Shown here piece after piece: positions 30,321 through 42,173 of a DNA stretch of 64,000 nucleotides. The notes beneath the pieces are model-generated. The model was not told the DNA's origin. It saw nothing but the letters and a program-made list of their open reading frames with translations, and did not search any database. Both the position numbers and the translations under genes were made by a program. Source of the DNA: Meconema thalassinum (Eukaryota > Arthropoda > Insecta > Orthoptera > Tettigoniidae); contig OX336391.1 in NCBI GenBank assembly GCA_946902985.2, forward strand, positions 144,091,074 to 144,155,073, read 5' to 3'. Within the stretch, counting starts at the first letter, position 1; every line of letters starts with the position of its first letter.

Positions 30321-31079
30321 TTGCCAGCTATTATTGATAATTTCCCTCAGACAAATTTACCAATGAATTATCCAAAACTTAATGAGGATCAATTAAGTCG
30401 GATGATAAACCAAGCAAATGGAAACCAAACGGCAATAATTACAGAAATTTTGGGGTTAGTACAAAACAGCAATGAAAGGATGAGTAATGCATATTTCATT
30501 GACGGTCCAGGGGGCACCGGGAAAACATTTCTTTACCAATGCTTGATTCACAGTTGCACAAATTTGGGGTTAAATGTAGTTTCTGTTGCATGGACTGGTA
30601 TTGCAGCAATGTTACTACCTCAGGGGCGCACTGTACACAGCCAGTTGAAGTTACCTCTACATTTACATGAAAGTTCTGTATCAGGAATAAAAGTTAACAG
30701 CAAGGAAGCTTATTATATTCGTTCAGCAAAACTTATCATCTGGGATGAAGCCTCTATGGCTAATAAGCACGCGTTGATGTGTGTAAATCGGTTGCTCAAG
30801 GACATCATGAATAACGACGTGCCTTTCGAAGGAAAAATTATCATATTAGGTGGAGATTTTAGGCAGGTATTGCCTGTTGTGCCTCACGCATCTAAAGCAG
30901 CATCAGTCCAAATGTCAGTAAGGTTCTCTCCTTTTTGGCCATTATTCAAAATTTTTAAACTCAACAAAAATATGCGAGCGGATACAGATCAACGTGACTT
31001 TGCAAACTTCTTCATACAAATTGGTAACGGTGAATACCCTCACGTCGATGGAGAAAATTCAGAAATAATCCCACGCTGA
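30321..31079 (+). pseudogene. Pif1-like helicase N-terminal half of the Helitron
   Basis: 252 open codons with LNEDQLSRM (Q-like motif), GPGGTGKTFLY (Walker A, about residue 62), IIWDEASMANKHAL (Walker B, about 137) and GGDFRQVLPVV (motif III, about 177), all conserved. It unwinds DNA during Helitron transposition. The frame ends in a stop at 31079, about 75 bases before homology resumes. Confidence 0.85.
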
Positions 31080-31153
31080 AAAATATTTCACACTTTTCAA
31101 AAATAGCCATTTTAGCACCTAAAAATGAACATTGTAAATAATTCAATGACAAA

Positions 31154-31737
31154 GTGTTAGACCTAATCCCAGGATCATTGAGAACTTACATCAGTGTGAA
31201 TAATTTGATTACTGAAGATGAGAGTGAACTTCTACAATTCCCAATAGAATTTTTAGACAGCATAGGCATAAGTGGATTGCCACCTCATATCCTTCGACTA
31301 AAAGAAGGCTCAATTGTGATTTTGTTGAGAAATATTAATGTTACCCAAGGTCTGTTGAACGGTACTAGACTGTTGGTTTGGAAGATGCATGACAATTGCT
31401 TACACCTGGAAATTATTACTGGCGTAAATATTGGAAACAATGTCCTACTCCCTAGCCTTGACCTTACGCCATCAGATGCATCTATGCCATTTTCCTCCAA
31501 AAGGAGGCAGTTTCCAGTAGACTACGTTTGGCTTTTTATATAACTATCAATAAAGCTCAAGGTCAAACACTAGATCAAGTAGGCATTTATTTACCTCAAC
31601 CGGTGTTTAGCCACGGACAACTTTACTGTATACCGCACTGTTGCGAGCAATATCCTTTCATGACGTCAAAGTTCAAATAGAACCAAAAGGCAAGCGAACA
31701 GCAAATGTTGAATGGAAGGAAGTACTATTAGAATTTT
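31154..31737 (+). pseudogene. C-terminal half of the Helitron helicase
   Basis: LPPHILRLKEGSIVILLRNI, then LLNGTRLLV and FSSKRRQFPVDY are open to 31543. A frameshift follows and another frame carries ITINKAQGQTLDQVGIYLP, the conserved motif VI, and PQPVFSHGQLY, ending near VEWKEVLLEF at 31737. The residues for nucleotide coupling are kept but the chain is broken in at least two places. Confidence 0.85.
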
Positions 31738-31760
31738 GAAACGAATGTTGCGGAGGAGCA

Positions 31761-32050
31761 CAGACCTCAGCGAACGGGGTACAGATTAAATAACAATTAT
31801 ACAAGGACGTCCGCATCCCTAATACGATAACTGTCCTGCGGTAATGGTAAAAAAAACTATTGTCCTACATCAGTGATTACTATCCTACATCCTGTTATTT
31901 AATTCCCTCAGTTCTATAACAAAGATATACTCAATCAAATTTACAGCTTAATAAATATGAATTCCTTCTGTGTGAGTTACCTTTTCATTTCTCAACAATC
32001 GCCTTTACTTACTATTCTATCTGTAGGGGTGGAGGCGATAGCTGTCTTTA
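31761..32050. other. No gene; flank of the Helitron
   Basis: May contain the Helitron 3' end. Only short frames. Confidence 0.4.
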
Positions 32051-32631
32051 CAGAGATGCACAAATTATTAGATTCGATGTCAGTTTTCCAAAATTGCATT
32101 TTTACTTTTCACGTTTTAATGCACTAAGTATGTTTACAAGGCGATGAAATTACTTCAAATGTTTAACCAAGACTCCTAATTATATTTTCATTTAAGAATC
32201 TCAAATTAGAATGATTTTTTAGAATTTCCACTGACAGAGGAGCCTTGCAAATGCAAAATGCCACACGTTTCGTTTTTATTATAATTCACTCTACTTTACG
32301 TGTGAATTTAGTGTGGGGGGATTTGGGGTCTTTTAACTGATGAACGCTATTGAACTATTCAAAGATTCATGAACTATGCATTGAAATCACCTGACTTGAA
32401 TTCTAAAGTCAATGAAAAATTGAAAATGGACCCAGCTCAGATATCCCTCGGAAACCAATAATCTGTACGTTTCCAGACGCAATTCCTTATGGGAAAAGGT
32501 GTAATTCTACGGGAGAGGAAACACTACTAAGTAGGACAACAAAAGAAGTTGGTCAATAAAATGATTTTGAATAAAAGTAATTATAACTAATTAAAATTAT
32601 TTATTTAATTCTATTAATTTGCACACCTCTA
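32051..32631 (+). mobile_element. hAT-like non-autonomous element, copy 2
   Basis: Starts CAGAGATGCACAAATT and ends AATTTGCACACCTCT, near-perfect inverted ends of the CAGAGGTGTGCAAA type usual for hAT. The internal sequence matches the copies at 12351 and 48401 (AAATGCCACACGTTTCGTTT, TTGAAAATGGACCCAGCTCA, GACGCAATTCCTTATGGGAA). No transposase and no clear 8-base TSD. Confidence 0.75.
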
Positions 32632-35600
32632 TATGTTAACCAAGAGTTACAACTCTAAATTCAAATATAAGAGACCCATCTTTTATCTTAAATCTATACC
32701 ATTGTTCATAAGTAGACAAAACACCAAATTGTACCGCTGTAGCCTTAAATTGTGAGGATATCTCTATCTACTTAGTACAAAACAAAGTTCCCAATTCTTG
32801 GATGTAACGGGTAATCTCGAGAGCAACTTGATGGATTTTGATGCGGTTTTCACCATTCTGTAAATGATTTCTCGATGAAGGGTTGGCTAGAAAAACATTT
32901 ATTTATGTCCAAAAGAAGCCGAGCATTTACGATTTCAGTGAATTGAGTTGAAGAAAAACTAACGTCCATGTGTCTTTTAAAAAAATCGATATTCTCTGAG
33001 AATTGTTCAGCATGAAAAGTTCTGCAAGAAAGTCCGCGACAGCTCCCACATCGACCACTGTAAGTGTTTTTACGTTTTCATTTCTTCCAGTAATCTCCAT
33101 TCAGTGGAAATTTAAATTACTAGCTTCAGAGTGAGTTTACGAGCTTGCGATCGACCTATCACCCTAGCTTCAGCCAGCATCAAACTGCCGAGTCGTGTCG
33201 AGTTAATTCTTCAGAGAAGAGTATAGCTTATGTGTTTGGAGTTAGCTGTTCACCTCGGCCTGACGTCCATGCGCCTTTTAAGCTTACGCAGGGTAAATAG
33301 TGGGACACATACACAGAGGACAGGCAGACACCCACACATTTGATCTCATAAGTCTACTTCATCATTTACCCAAACGCGACGGTACCGTAAATGTCTGTTC
33401 AGGTCACTAGCATGAAGACATGCCAATATCATATGGACAGAAGTGCTGTAGGATTGTTGAAGTGAATGCTGCGGAGCAGCATGGGTCTTCTAGTTCATGT
33501 TTAAAACTGACGGGAGGAAGACGTTGCTTGGAGACCAGGGCAGTAACAAAGAAGAGGCCGGTTCGTGCTTTTCCTAGACTTTCAGCGAGTGCGGACAATA
33601 GAAGATGGGAGAAGGCAAGCAAACATCTGGGAGCCACATGGGCAGATACAAGGCGAGACGGTCATTCAACCGAGCGGGTGGATACCGAAATTTCAACTAT
33701 CATCTACTAGATAAACCCCGCCCATTTGAGAGCAGCACTTATAATTCAGAAACAGGAGTTACATCATCGTAAAGGGGACAATCTCTGCCTCTCAAAAGTA
33801 TTTTCAAAATTTGAATTAAGTTATTCTGTGAATTTTGCCGGAAATAAAACCAAATTAAGGGGCGGATTTGAAACTACCAATCGCAGCCAGGGACGCGAGA
33901 CGCGCCAATATCCCGCCGAAATTATGGAACAATGAAGGAAGTTATGGAGCTAATTATCTAAGGATTCAGCGATCGGATTTTGGATTAAGAGGAAGCCATG
34001 AGACATTGAAAATAAGGACGTTTGAATGAGCTACTTTGCATATTCATGCGAGTGATATTATAGAATAAATTTTGGATAACTCTCCACTCCTATAACTTTC
34101 TCTGCAAATCATATAAATAATAGCTGAAGACACAGCGAAGTCTGTCTACTTTGGGCATTGCTGGAGGCGGAAGCCCTTTTCCGGGACGATAGGAAATACC
34201 GCGAATTTTGTAAGTCCAATCATTTTAGTTGGGACATTGCATATCCTAATTATTCGCAAGCGCGAAGCAATCAGTATTACGAGAAATGTGCGTGCCGTTA
34301 TCAGTAAAAACGGATGTAAACTAGAGATGGCCAACCGTGCTATCAGCATAAAAAGTCAGTGAGATAGGAAGCTATGAAGTGTCAGCTGAATTAAGTAGGT
34401 TGATGATAGCTTAGAAGTTAGGAGCTCCACACACTGCCGTGCGTTGTGTTAAGTTTAATAAGTCACAGTGGACCTTTGCTTTTGGTGAACTTTTGGAACC
34501 GTGTGTAAGATTATCCTCCCTCACAAGATGGATCAGATGGACCAGCGGACTGAAATCAGGGAACTGAGCAACATCCTGGTGAATATGAGATAAGTTAAGA
34601 TACCAGATGGGGCATGCTTGATGCTTCCCATCCTGGGAGTTGGATAAGTTTCTCTCCGTCATAAACCATAGGTATTTTGGGCAGAGCAGGCATGTTTGTA
34701 TGAATTTGTATATATTTTAATGATGATTTCCATTTGTGTGGTTTTTTATATGATAGGGTTTGAACATGAGCATCAAAATCTTTCTATTTTGTTTTGTTCT
34801 GAGGGTCAGTAATGTTGTTGAATGCACATAGGGATAATTGGGATCTGAGTGCTTACGCACGACCGTAACGTAAAAGCCAGTATGGGGGAAATAGCATGAC
34901 ATTGCGACAGACCAGTAGGCTAATGATGCAGCCATTTGAGCATGACATGTACGTAAGTTACTGATGAACACACCTAAGGTAAATAAGGTAAGACGTAATG
35001 GACAGGTGACAGTCTAAGATTCAGAGAAGACGAGAGTTGACCCTTGGTTGAGCTGAAATAAATAGTGGATGTGGTAATTCCCGCAAATCTACGAGGATAT
35101 AATGGTAAGTGAAATAGCGGAGGTTGTAATTCCCGCGAATCTACGATGATATAATGGTAAGTGAAAAAATGATTGAGTTCATTATGCGATGAGAGTGTGC
35201 GATGGCTCCGTTGGAAAGGTAATTGTACAGCTCAGGTCCAAGGCGGTCAGGTAGAAAGCAGGTACAAATGACTGTGGTCAACTGTCTAAACCTTGGGGGT
35301 GCGGTGGAGGTCGTTGCCCGCCAGTCTGGTTTGTTGTGATGTGAGTACGTCTGTTGCAAGGTCAGGGGGACCTCGCCGGATGGTATCGTTTTCCTTTTGC
35401 CGCTTCAGGAAGCGATGTCAAATAATTATTGTAATTTTGGGTGCATTCAGTTAATTGTTTGTTTATTCTAATTCACGGGGCGAAGGCCACCGTAGCGTGC
35501 TTATTTGATGCATCATATATTTTTGTGGATTATATTAGCTTGGCAGAGCTATGGCTCTGAGTAGAGTTAGTTCTTTTGTAACGTAAGAGTGTTGCACACA

Positions 35601-36713
35601 TGCCTGTGGCCGAGAATAACCCTATTGCCTTCATTCCCGGACTCTTGAGAGGATGGTGATGATTGTAGGAGAGAGAGCATGTCCAAACCCCTAAAACCAT
35701 TTTATAATTATAAATATGAGTGCGCTTTTGATAGAATGGCTGGACTTTTCAGGCCATAGTTTGATAAATTAAGTCTGTTGACTTGAACTTGAAGCAGTGG
35801 ACTGCTGTAAATTAGATTGTTTTCTTCCTGGATTCAGCCAGTGCATTATAATATTCATCTTTTCAATTTTGATTTGCTGTGATTAAAATCTTAGTTTTGT
35901 GTTTAGAATAATGTTCAAGGGAGTTGTTTGTTTGTTTTTGTTGTCTGTGGATGGGAATAAGCGGGAAGATGATGTTTTTATAAATAAATTATTTTGCATT
36001 AGGATTCCTCTGACATATTGATTTTTAGGTTAAGCTTCCTGTGATCCTTCATAAATCCCTAGGGTGTTTAAGTTAAGTTAGAGTCAGCGAACAGACCATT
36101 ACCCTGAGCTAGAGTCGACATCCTAGGAGCCTAAAAGGGTACATTACTAAGCGACATATGGCAACGTAGCAAAGCGAGGTGACGGAACGTGATGTACGAA
36201 ACAGTGTGATAATCAGTTTGCTCAGATCTCATAACATAACCTCTTATTACTCTCCAGTGCCTTCGCTCTCAAGAACGTACCAAGAACAGCAATAAGTGCC
36301 CTTGAAGCGTCTGACAAAAGTTCTGTTTCCCTAACTTGTAGCCTGAGCCCTTAACAAACTGTTGGCAATTTTTCCCGTCTCTGTAGCTACTGCCGAATGG
36401 AGTTGGAGTTTGAGTAGGTTGAAACCATACTTAAAGAAACTCTACTTCCGAAAACGGTCTCATCGGTCTAGCATTGTTATCTATTCTCAGAGACATGCAA
36501 ATAACTGTCGATGAAGTTATAAACCAATTTGGTAATGCTTCAAGAAACCTTAACTTTATATTATGGTGTAAGTTATTATTGAGGTTTCAATCAGCAGAAG
36601 ATCGAGGTCATGTGCCCCAAATCCAAAGAGTAATGTTCATTCTTTCTATCTAAATACTATAAAGTGAGCAAGATTATTGTATTGATAAAAAGTAATATAA
36701 TAATAGTACATTA
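32632..36713. other. 4 kb without a recognised gene
   Basis: Longest frames are about 100 codons and motif-free. A 52-56-base tandem pair (35055-35110, 35111-35162; shared TATAATGGTAAGTGAAA and CTACGA.GATATAATGG) and TATA-rich flanks could belong to a long LTR, but no boundaries or primer site were found. Confidence 0.45.
35055..35162. repeat. Tandem pair of 52-56-base units
   Basis: Each unit contains GTAATTCCCGC, AATCTACGA and GATATAATGGTAAGTGAAA. The two differ by small gaps and a few substitutions. Confidence 0.8.
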
Positions 36714-37205
36714 TGCAACGAGCCTATAATGGCAATAATTAAGACACGAGTATGTTTATAAAACGAGTGTATGCGAGTTTTATAATTTCCATACGAGTGT
36801 CTTAATTACCATTATAGGGGAGTTGGGTACGACTGTTTATGTTCGACGATAATTATTATAAATATTTTATGTTCGAACATAAATACTGTATTCATAAATA
36901 TCTGTCGAGACCTCGCCAGTTTTATGTACTGAACAGAGCGCATGAGACGCAGAGAATGCCTTGTATTTCACCATGGCCTCCTCGATTACCCTACTGTGAC
37001 ACTAGGCCACGCAGTGAAATTTAAATTAGAAGGCCGTGGAACTCAGCGCAGGTGCGATACTATCCTTATCTAATTGGTCAAACAACTGTTTCTTGAGCTC
37101 TGATTGGTGGGAGAAACTGTTTCATAATGAAAAATAGTGTTATAATGAGCCTCATTATAGTACAGTTTTCTGACATATAATAGTCAGGGTCGAACATAAA
37201 ATTAT
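36714..37205 (-). mobile_element. H-family element, copy 2
   Basis: Carries the foldback ACGAGCCTATAATGGCAATA (36718 on) with its complement ending CATTATAGG near 36820. TTTATGTTCGACGATAATTA at 36836 and GGTCGAACATAAAA at about 37190 form inverted ends, and TTGAGCTCTGATTGGTGGGA matches copy 1. The interior is short and non-coding. Confidence 0.65.
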
Positions 37206-37507
37206 CTTAGTTGTGTTTGACAATAATCAAACATAAAACATCACAACAAATTGGTTGAAAAAGTGATGCCAGATAGCCTTAAAACTTATATTTTGCAACA
37301 AATTATACAAAAGTTTCCCGGGGAGGAACCCCATTTCTTTGGGGACTATTGAATGCCACCAAACTCCCGGTTGCCTCCCTCCATCCCTCCCAAATAATAC
37401 TCTATATGCGCCCCTGCGGGCAGTCAGTGTTCGGGTTTTAACTCGACGTTGACAATTATTGTTTCATGTTTTGTATTCATGTTCATATTCTGATTGTATT
37501 TTGTATT
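37206..37507. other. No feature recognised
   Basis: Short frames only; a repeat-like CCCCATTTCTTTGGGG hairpin lies near 37331-37346. Confidence 0.4.
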
Positions 37508-38078
37508 TTAACCCTTATAGTGCCAGGGGACGATACATCGGCCAAGAGCGCTTCTGCTAAAAAAAATGCCAGGGGCGGTAGATGTGTTTTTATTAGGCTA
37601 CTACTTCTAGCCAAGCAGTGCTAACACCGTTGTAACCAAGACAATGTAGGAATTATTCTCTCTCTGGATATCGATATGTTTGTGTTCCTTGAATAACTGG
37701 GTCCATAATAAGTATTCTTTGAACATCCTGTAGTCAGCTAATTACCCGCACGTGTGATCTTTTGAAACCATGTTTGTTAACATTCTTACTCGGAGCTAAT
37801 TGAGATACTTGGGGATAAATATCGCTAGCTCTTTGAACGACGGAGAAATAAATGAGGTTCTAACGCTCATTGTATGTTTTCGACTCATAACGACGACTTT
37901 GAAAAATGTCCATTTCAAATTATAAAAAAGGATCTTTTAATGAAACAAATGAACCACTGGCTAAATTATTTAGCATCTCATTTACTATATTTGCCTGCTA
38001 CAGTCGATCTTAAAAATTATAGGTAGGACATAATGTTTATAAAAAATATTAAAGTTAGCTTGGCTCCCGAAAGGTTAA
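37508..38078. mobile_element. Possible piggyBac-like MITE flanked by TTAA
   Basis: TTAA at 37508-37511 is followed by CCCTTATAGTGCCAGGGG. The other end is CTTGGCTCCCGAAAGG then TTAA at 38075-38078. The inverted ends agree only partly. CCCTT(T)AGTGCCA-type ends with a TTAA target are typical of piggyBac-like elements. No transposase. Confidence 0.4.
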
Positions 38079-38315
38079 TTAGGAATAATGAATATAATTA
38101 ACGTATTTTTTTTAATGTAGCGTTAGGACAAACAAACTGCTTCAGTGTTGAAACAGGACTTCGACAAGGAGGTGTGTAATCCCCTATACTGTTTATAACT
38201 GTTTATAATAAATAAATAAATAAATAAATGAAGAAAGAATGAAACTAACTAACCACCTCACTAGTTAGATAGACAGCTTAATAATATTAATTATATAAAC
38301 AAAATAGAACATTAT
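38079..38315. repeat. Unassigned, with (AATA)n microsatellite
   Basis: TAATAAATAAATAAATAAAT at 38206-38229. Otherwise nothing was recognised. Confidence 0.6.
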
Positions 38316-39450
38316 GCAAGGAGCCTCTACTGGTAATAATTAAGGCACGAGTATGTTTATAAAACGAGCGAAGCTAGCCTCATAATTTCCATACGAGAGT
38401 CTTAATTACCGTTATAGGTGAGTTGCATGCGACTGTTTATGTTCGACGATAATTATAACTTTATTATATGTTATAACATAAATATTCATAAATATCCGTC
38501 GAGATTCTGTCAGTTGACCTCTTCTTCTTCTCCTTCTGCTTGGGAATTTTGTGGGCTCAGCATTTTCTCTCTACCGAATAACGAATTCCAAAGCTTTGAA
38601 ACATTTTTTATCCTGAAGTAGCACCATCAGATAGCGCACGTGTACTATGTGGGATCATTGTGTTATTTTGGTGAAATAAAACAAAATAGGCTGTTACAAA
38701 CGCTTTAATATTAAAATGTATCTTGTTATCAACTAATTATTCTTCAAATTCGATGCGTATAGAATGTCAACGGAAGGCAAATAAATAGAGTCCCAAATAG
38801 AACAGTCATGACATTTGGCGGAAAAGTTTCGCAATATAAATCCCTTTACTGAACAGAGACATGGTTTATAATTTCCGTGGATCAAATGTCATAATGCTTG
38901 CTTCGTCCATGACGTTCTAGTGTGTTTATATTAACAGCGGCATTCACTAATATTGTCGGCGAAATCGTACGAATGCAATGCCCTGTGTAGAAATTGGGGT
39001 TGCGGATATAAAGGTACAGTGCTATTTATTTTGCAATATTCCGCAGTTTGTTCATGCAAACTTTACGGACGGTACACACTGTCCATGTCGGTAAACGTAG
39101 AAGGAGGGTGTGCTACAATTTTTTGGACGTAGATTTTTAAATTTCTTGCATATTTCATAGTATTTTCTTGTTACCGTAAAGGCTCGTGCTGATTTTGTCT
39201 TTTTGTTTGGGATTGTAACTACAATGGTTGATCCGATATCCTTTACATTGTCCACTTTCAAGTCATGTAATTCATGTCCGACATGTTGCATTTTGAGCGC
39301 ATGTGCGAAGCTATCCTTACCTAACTGATCAATGAATGAAAATCTTGAGTTCTGATTGGTTGGAGAAAAATGTAATACTTTAATGACCCGCATTATGATA
39401 CAGTTTTTTGACTTATAATATTTTCATTATGACATCGTTGAACATAGAGA
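38316..39450 (-). mobile_element. H-family element, copy 3, longest, with a recombinase-like frame
   Basis: The left foldback (GGAGCCTCTACTGGTAATAA at 38331 and complement to about 38417), TTTATGTTCGACGATAATTA at 38435 and the degenerate right end (CATCGTTGAACATAG near 39432) match copies 1 and 2. TTGAGTTCTGATTGGTTGGA is also shared. The minus strand between encodes a 113-residue fragment resembling a tyrosine recombinase. Confidence 0.65.
39052..39393 (-). pseudogene. Tyrosine-recombinase-like fragment
   Basis: Residues 40-113 (HELHDLKVDNVKDIGSTIVV, IPNKKTKSARAFTV, KFKNLRP, FYVYRHGQCVPSV) recall the DNA-binding/catalytic region of phage-integrase-type transposases found in insects (Crypton-like or related). 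The catalytic H-x-x-R and Y that should follow are absent because the frame ends. The start overlaps the end region of the element, so this is an internal segment. The family assignment is from memory of motifs and uncertain; it may instead be another element-borne protein. Confidence 0.4.
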
Positions 39451-39666
39451 ATATTATAATACAAAACTAAAGAAAGAATTAAAATTAATAAATAACACCA
39501 CGTGGAGGTTGGCTGGATCGTTTCCCGCAAAACTTAAAACATTGGTACATTTGCACGTCACGTTTTCTGCGACGAACTGTTTTCACTTCCTTGTACGTTA
39601 TTTGCATTGCTAGGTGACATGTAGACTTCTGTTTAAAAATATTTAAATTTATATTGTGAACAGTGA
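39451..39666. other. No feature recognised
   Basis: Short AT-rich spacer between H-family copy 3 and the I-family element. Confidence 0.4.
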
Positions 39667-41876
39667 CATTTATAGAAGAACTAGCAGTAGTGCCCGGCTT
39701 TGCCCGGTGGATTTATTTGTTTTATGGATGATAATGAATACTACTACAGAACTGGCACATGCTACTAAAACTAACACAAGAAAAAATATTTTAAAAATAA
39801 AACTTTTTGTGGTGGTGGTAGTGCGGTTGATAAGTAGTAAGGTATAATGGACGTAATATTCAGGTCATTTTCTTCTAATGATATTGATAATAATGAATAG
39901 GGAAACGGCTATTTACTAACTACAGTACTGCCACATGTAATATACAAACGAATTGAAAAATATGATTCGAAAGAGGAGTACGTGAAATAAAAAGGGCCTA
40001 TATCTCATTGGCTGTTAGAAAAGTAGAGACCAATAGTGTCGTCTTTTGTCGCATAGCGCTGTAGGAAAATATGCAGAGCACTTTGGAAAACTTCGGCTGT
40101 CTCGAGCTCCTGAGGTAGCAATAGTACCATTTATCACCACATTGCGCTCAAGGATAAGGATCGGAATAAATGAAAGTAAATTTGAAAACACCCAACGCTT
40201 ATTGCAGCTGATAACCTCAATGTCCTGCACCACCACCATCGGACTTATACAGAGGTATAATATTTTCATGATGATAACTGTTTTAAGGGGCCTAATAAAT
40301 CTTTTTGCACTAATTTCTCCCCGTGACTGCAATTTATCAGCAGCGCAAGATGTCACTATTTTCGCTATTCTGCACCAGAACACGGATATGGGCGGCGTGA
40401 TGCAGCCCGCATTGCCAGCCAACAATAGACTTATTAATACATTCTTACAGTTACACTACTACGAACATGAATGGTTTTAGGGCATTAAAACATGGTTTTC
40501 AAGTCCTTTGTCTGTTTTTCTAAATGTAGGGAGTGGAGAGAGTTGTCCAAAATATCAAGTGGACAGTGTTACCAGTAGGGTTTCAAAGGGTAAGTATGTA
40601 AAATTCGGTGCAATTAGGTGAAACGGTGTACATTTGTGCTAAAGAGCCCAAATGCAGGGAATAGAGTGGTCTGTCCGAAATACTATGTAGACAGTGTTAC
40701 TCGTCGTTTCCCAAAGGGTAAGTATGTAAAATTTTGTTCAGATGGGTGAAACGGTGTAGATTTGTGCCAAAGGACCTAAGGCAGGGAATCGAGTGGTATG
40801 TCCGAAATTTAAAGTGGACAGTGTTACCCGCAGCGTTCCAAAGGTTAAGTATACACATTTTGGTTCAGGTCGGTAAAACTGTGTAGATTTGTGCCAAAGG
40901 GCCTAAATGCAGGGAATAGAGAGATCTGTCCGAAATTTAAAGTGGACAGTGTTACCCGCAGGGTTCCAAGGAGTAAGTATACAAATTTTTGTTCAGATCG
41001 GTGAAACAGTGTAGATATGTGCCAAAGGGCCTAAATGCAGGGAATGGAGTGGTCTGCCCAAAATTTCATGTAGACAGTGTTACTCGCAGGGTTCCGAAGG
41101 TTAAGTATACAAATTTTGGTTCAGGTCGGTAAAACTGTGTAGATTTGTGCCAAAGGGCCTAAATGCAGGGAATAGAGAGATCTGTCCGAAATTTCAAGCA
41201 CAGTGTAACTCGTCGGGTTGCAGAGATGTCCAAAATTTAAAGTGGACAGTGTTACCCGCAGGCTCCTAAATAGTAAGTTTACAAATTTTGGTTCAAATCG
41301 GTGAAACGGTGTAGATTTTTGCCAATGGGCCTAAATGCAGGGAATGAAGTGGTCTGTCCGAAATTTAAAGTGGATTGTGTTACTCGTCGGGCTCTAAAGG
41401 GCAAGTATACAAATTTTGGTTCAAATCGGTGAAACGGTGTAGAATTTTGCCAAAGGGCCTAAATGCAGGGAATGAAGTGGTTTGTTAGAAATTTAAAGTA
41501 GACAGAGTTTCTCGTCGGGTTCCAAAGTGTAAGTATGTAAAATTTGGTTCAGATGGGTTAAATAAACGGTGTAGATTTTTACCAAAGGGTCTAAATGCAG
41601 GGGATGGAGTGTTCTATCCGAAATTTAAAGTGGATAGTGTTACCCGCAATGTTCCAAAGGGTACGTATACACATTTTGGTTCAGATCGGTGAAACGGTGT
41701 AGATTTTTGCCAAAGGGCCTAAATGCAGGGGTTGGAGTGGTATGTCCGAAATTTAAAGTAGACAGGGTTACTTGTCGGGTTCCAGAGGTTAAGTATACAA
41801 ATTTTGGTTCAGATCGGTGAAACGGTGTAGATTTGTATACATAACAGACAGACAGACAAACATTGAGCTTTATATA
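39667..41876 (+). mobile_element. I-family repeat with GC-rich head and minisatellite tail
   Basis: Starts TATAGAAGAACTAGCAGTAG then GCCCGGCTTTGCCCGG (a GC-rich, hairpin-capable head). A 2-kb body follows, holding a 144-codon frame at 40046-40480 (probably non-functional), then the 127-base tandem array (40540-41850), then (GACA)n and TTTATATA. The Tc1 element at 41877 entered the TA at its end. The element class is unknown. Confidence 0.55.
40540..41850 (+). repeat. Tandem array, about ten units of about 127 bases
   Basis: GGTGAAACGGTGTAGATTTG or a variant recurs near 40618, 40746, 40872, 41001, 41128, 41302, 41431, 41560, 41690 and 41817. Each unit also has CAAAGGGCCTAAATGCAGGG, GTCCGAAATTTAAAGTGGAC and GTTACCCGCAGGGTTCC. 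One interval is about 174 bases. Units are imperfect, so this is not a CRISPR-like array. Confidence 0.9.
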
Positions 41877-42173
41877 CACTGATAAGCAAAAAATGTGGAA
41901 CACTTTAATTTTTTATGTAATTTCTTAATTTATTCCACTAAAATGTATCGGTTTTCCAATATTTGCATTATTCATGTAAATTTAGATGGTTGGCAACAGA
42001 AAATACCGAATCATGTTTTACAACACGCTTTAACTCACAAATTTCGTTACATTTTGCAAATCTTACAATTTTCTATTTTTTAGTAATGCTCTTTTGGGCG
42101 GGTGTTTATCAAACGTATTGCCAAAAAAAACCAATATTAATGTTTGCACTGCACTGCAAGAGAACACTGGTCA

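Larger units (their letters stand above)
27840..31760 (+). mobile_element. Helitron remnant (OTU, Rep, helicase); ends not defined
   Basis: Coding pieces in the order OTU protease, Helitron Rep N-terminal region, Rep core with tyrosine motif, and Pif1-like helicase identify an autonomous Helitron ancestor. All parts lie on the + strand but in several frames with stops. The TC 5' end and the CTRR 3' end with hairpin could not be placed; the 3' end may be near 31790. Confidence 0.85.

Noticed and set aside
33407..33710. Opposed 76- and 96-codon frames
   Set aside because: No recognisable motif and no second copy; overlapping on both strands.
40046..40480. 144-codon plus and 136-codon minus frames
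   Set aside because: Overlapping in opposite strands within a repeat; the shared part with 22660 is also conserved outside frames.
40540..41850. CRISPR-like array
   Set aside because: The units are long, imperfect tandem repeats without spacers, in a eukaryotic element.
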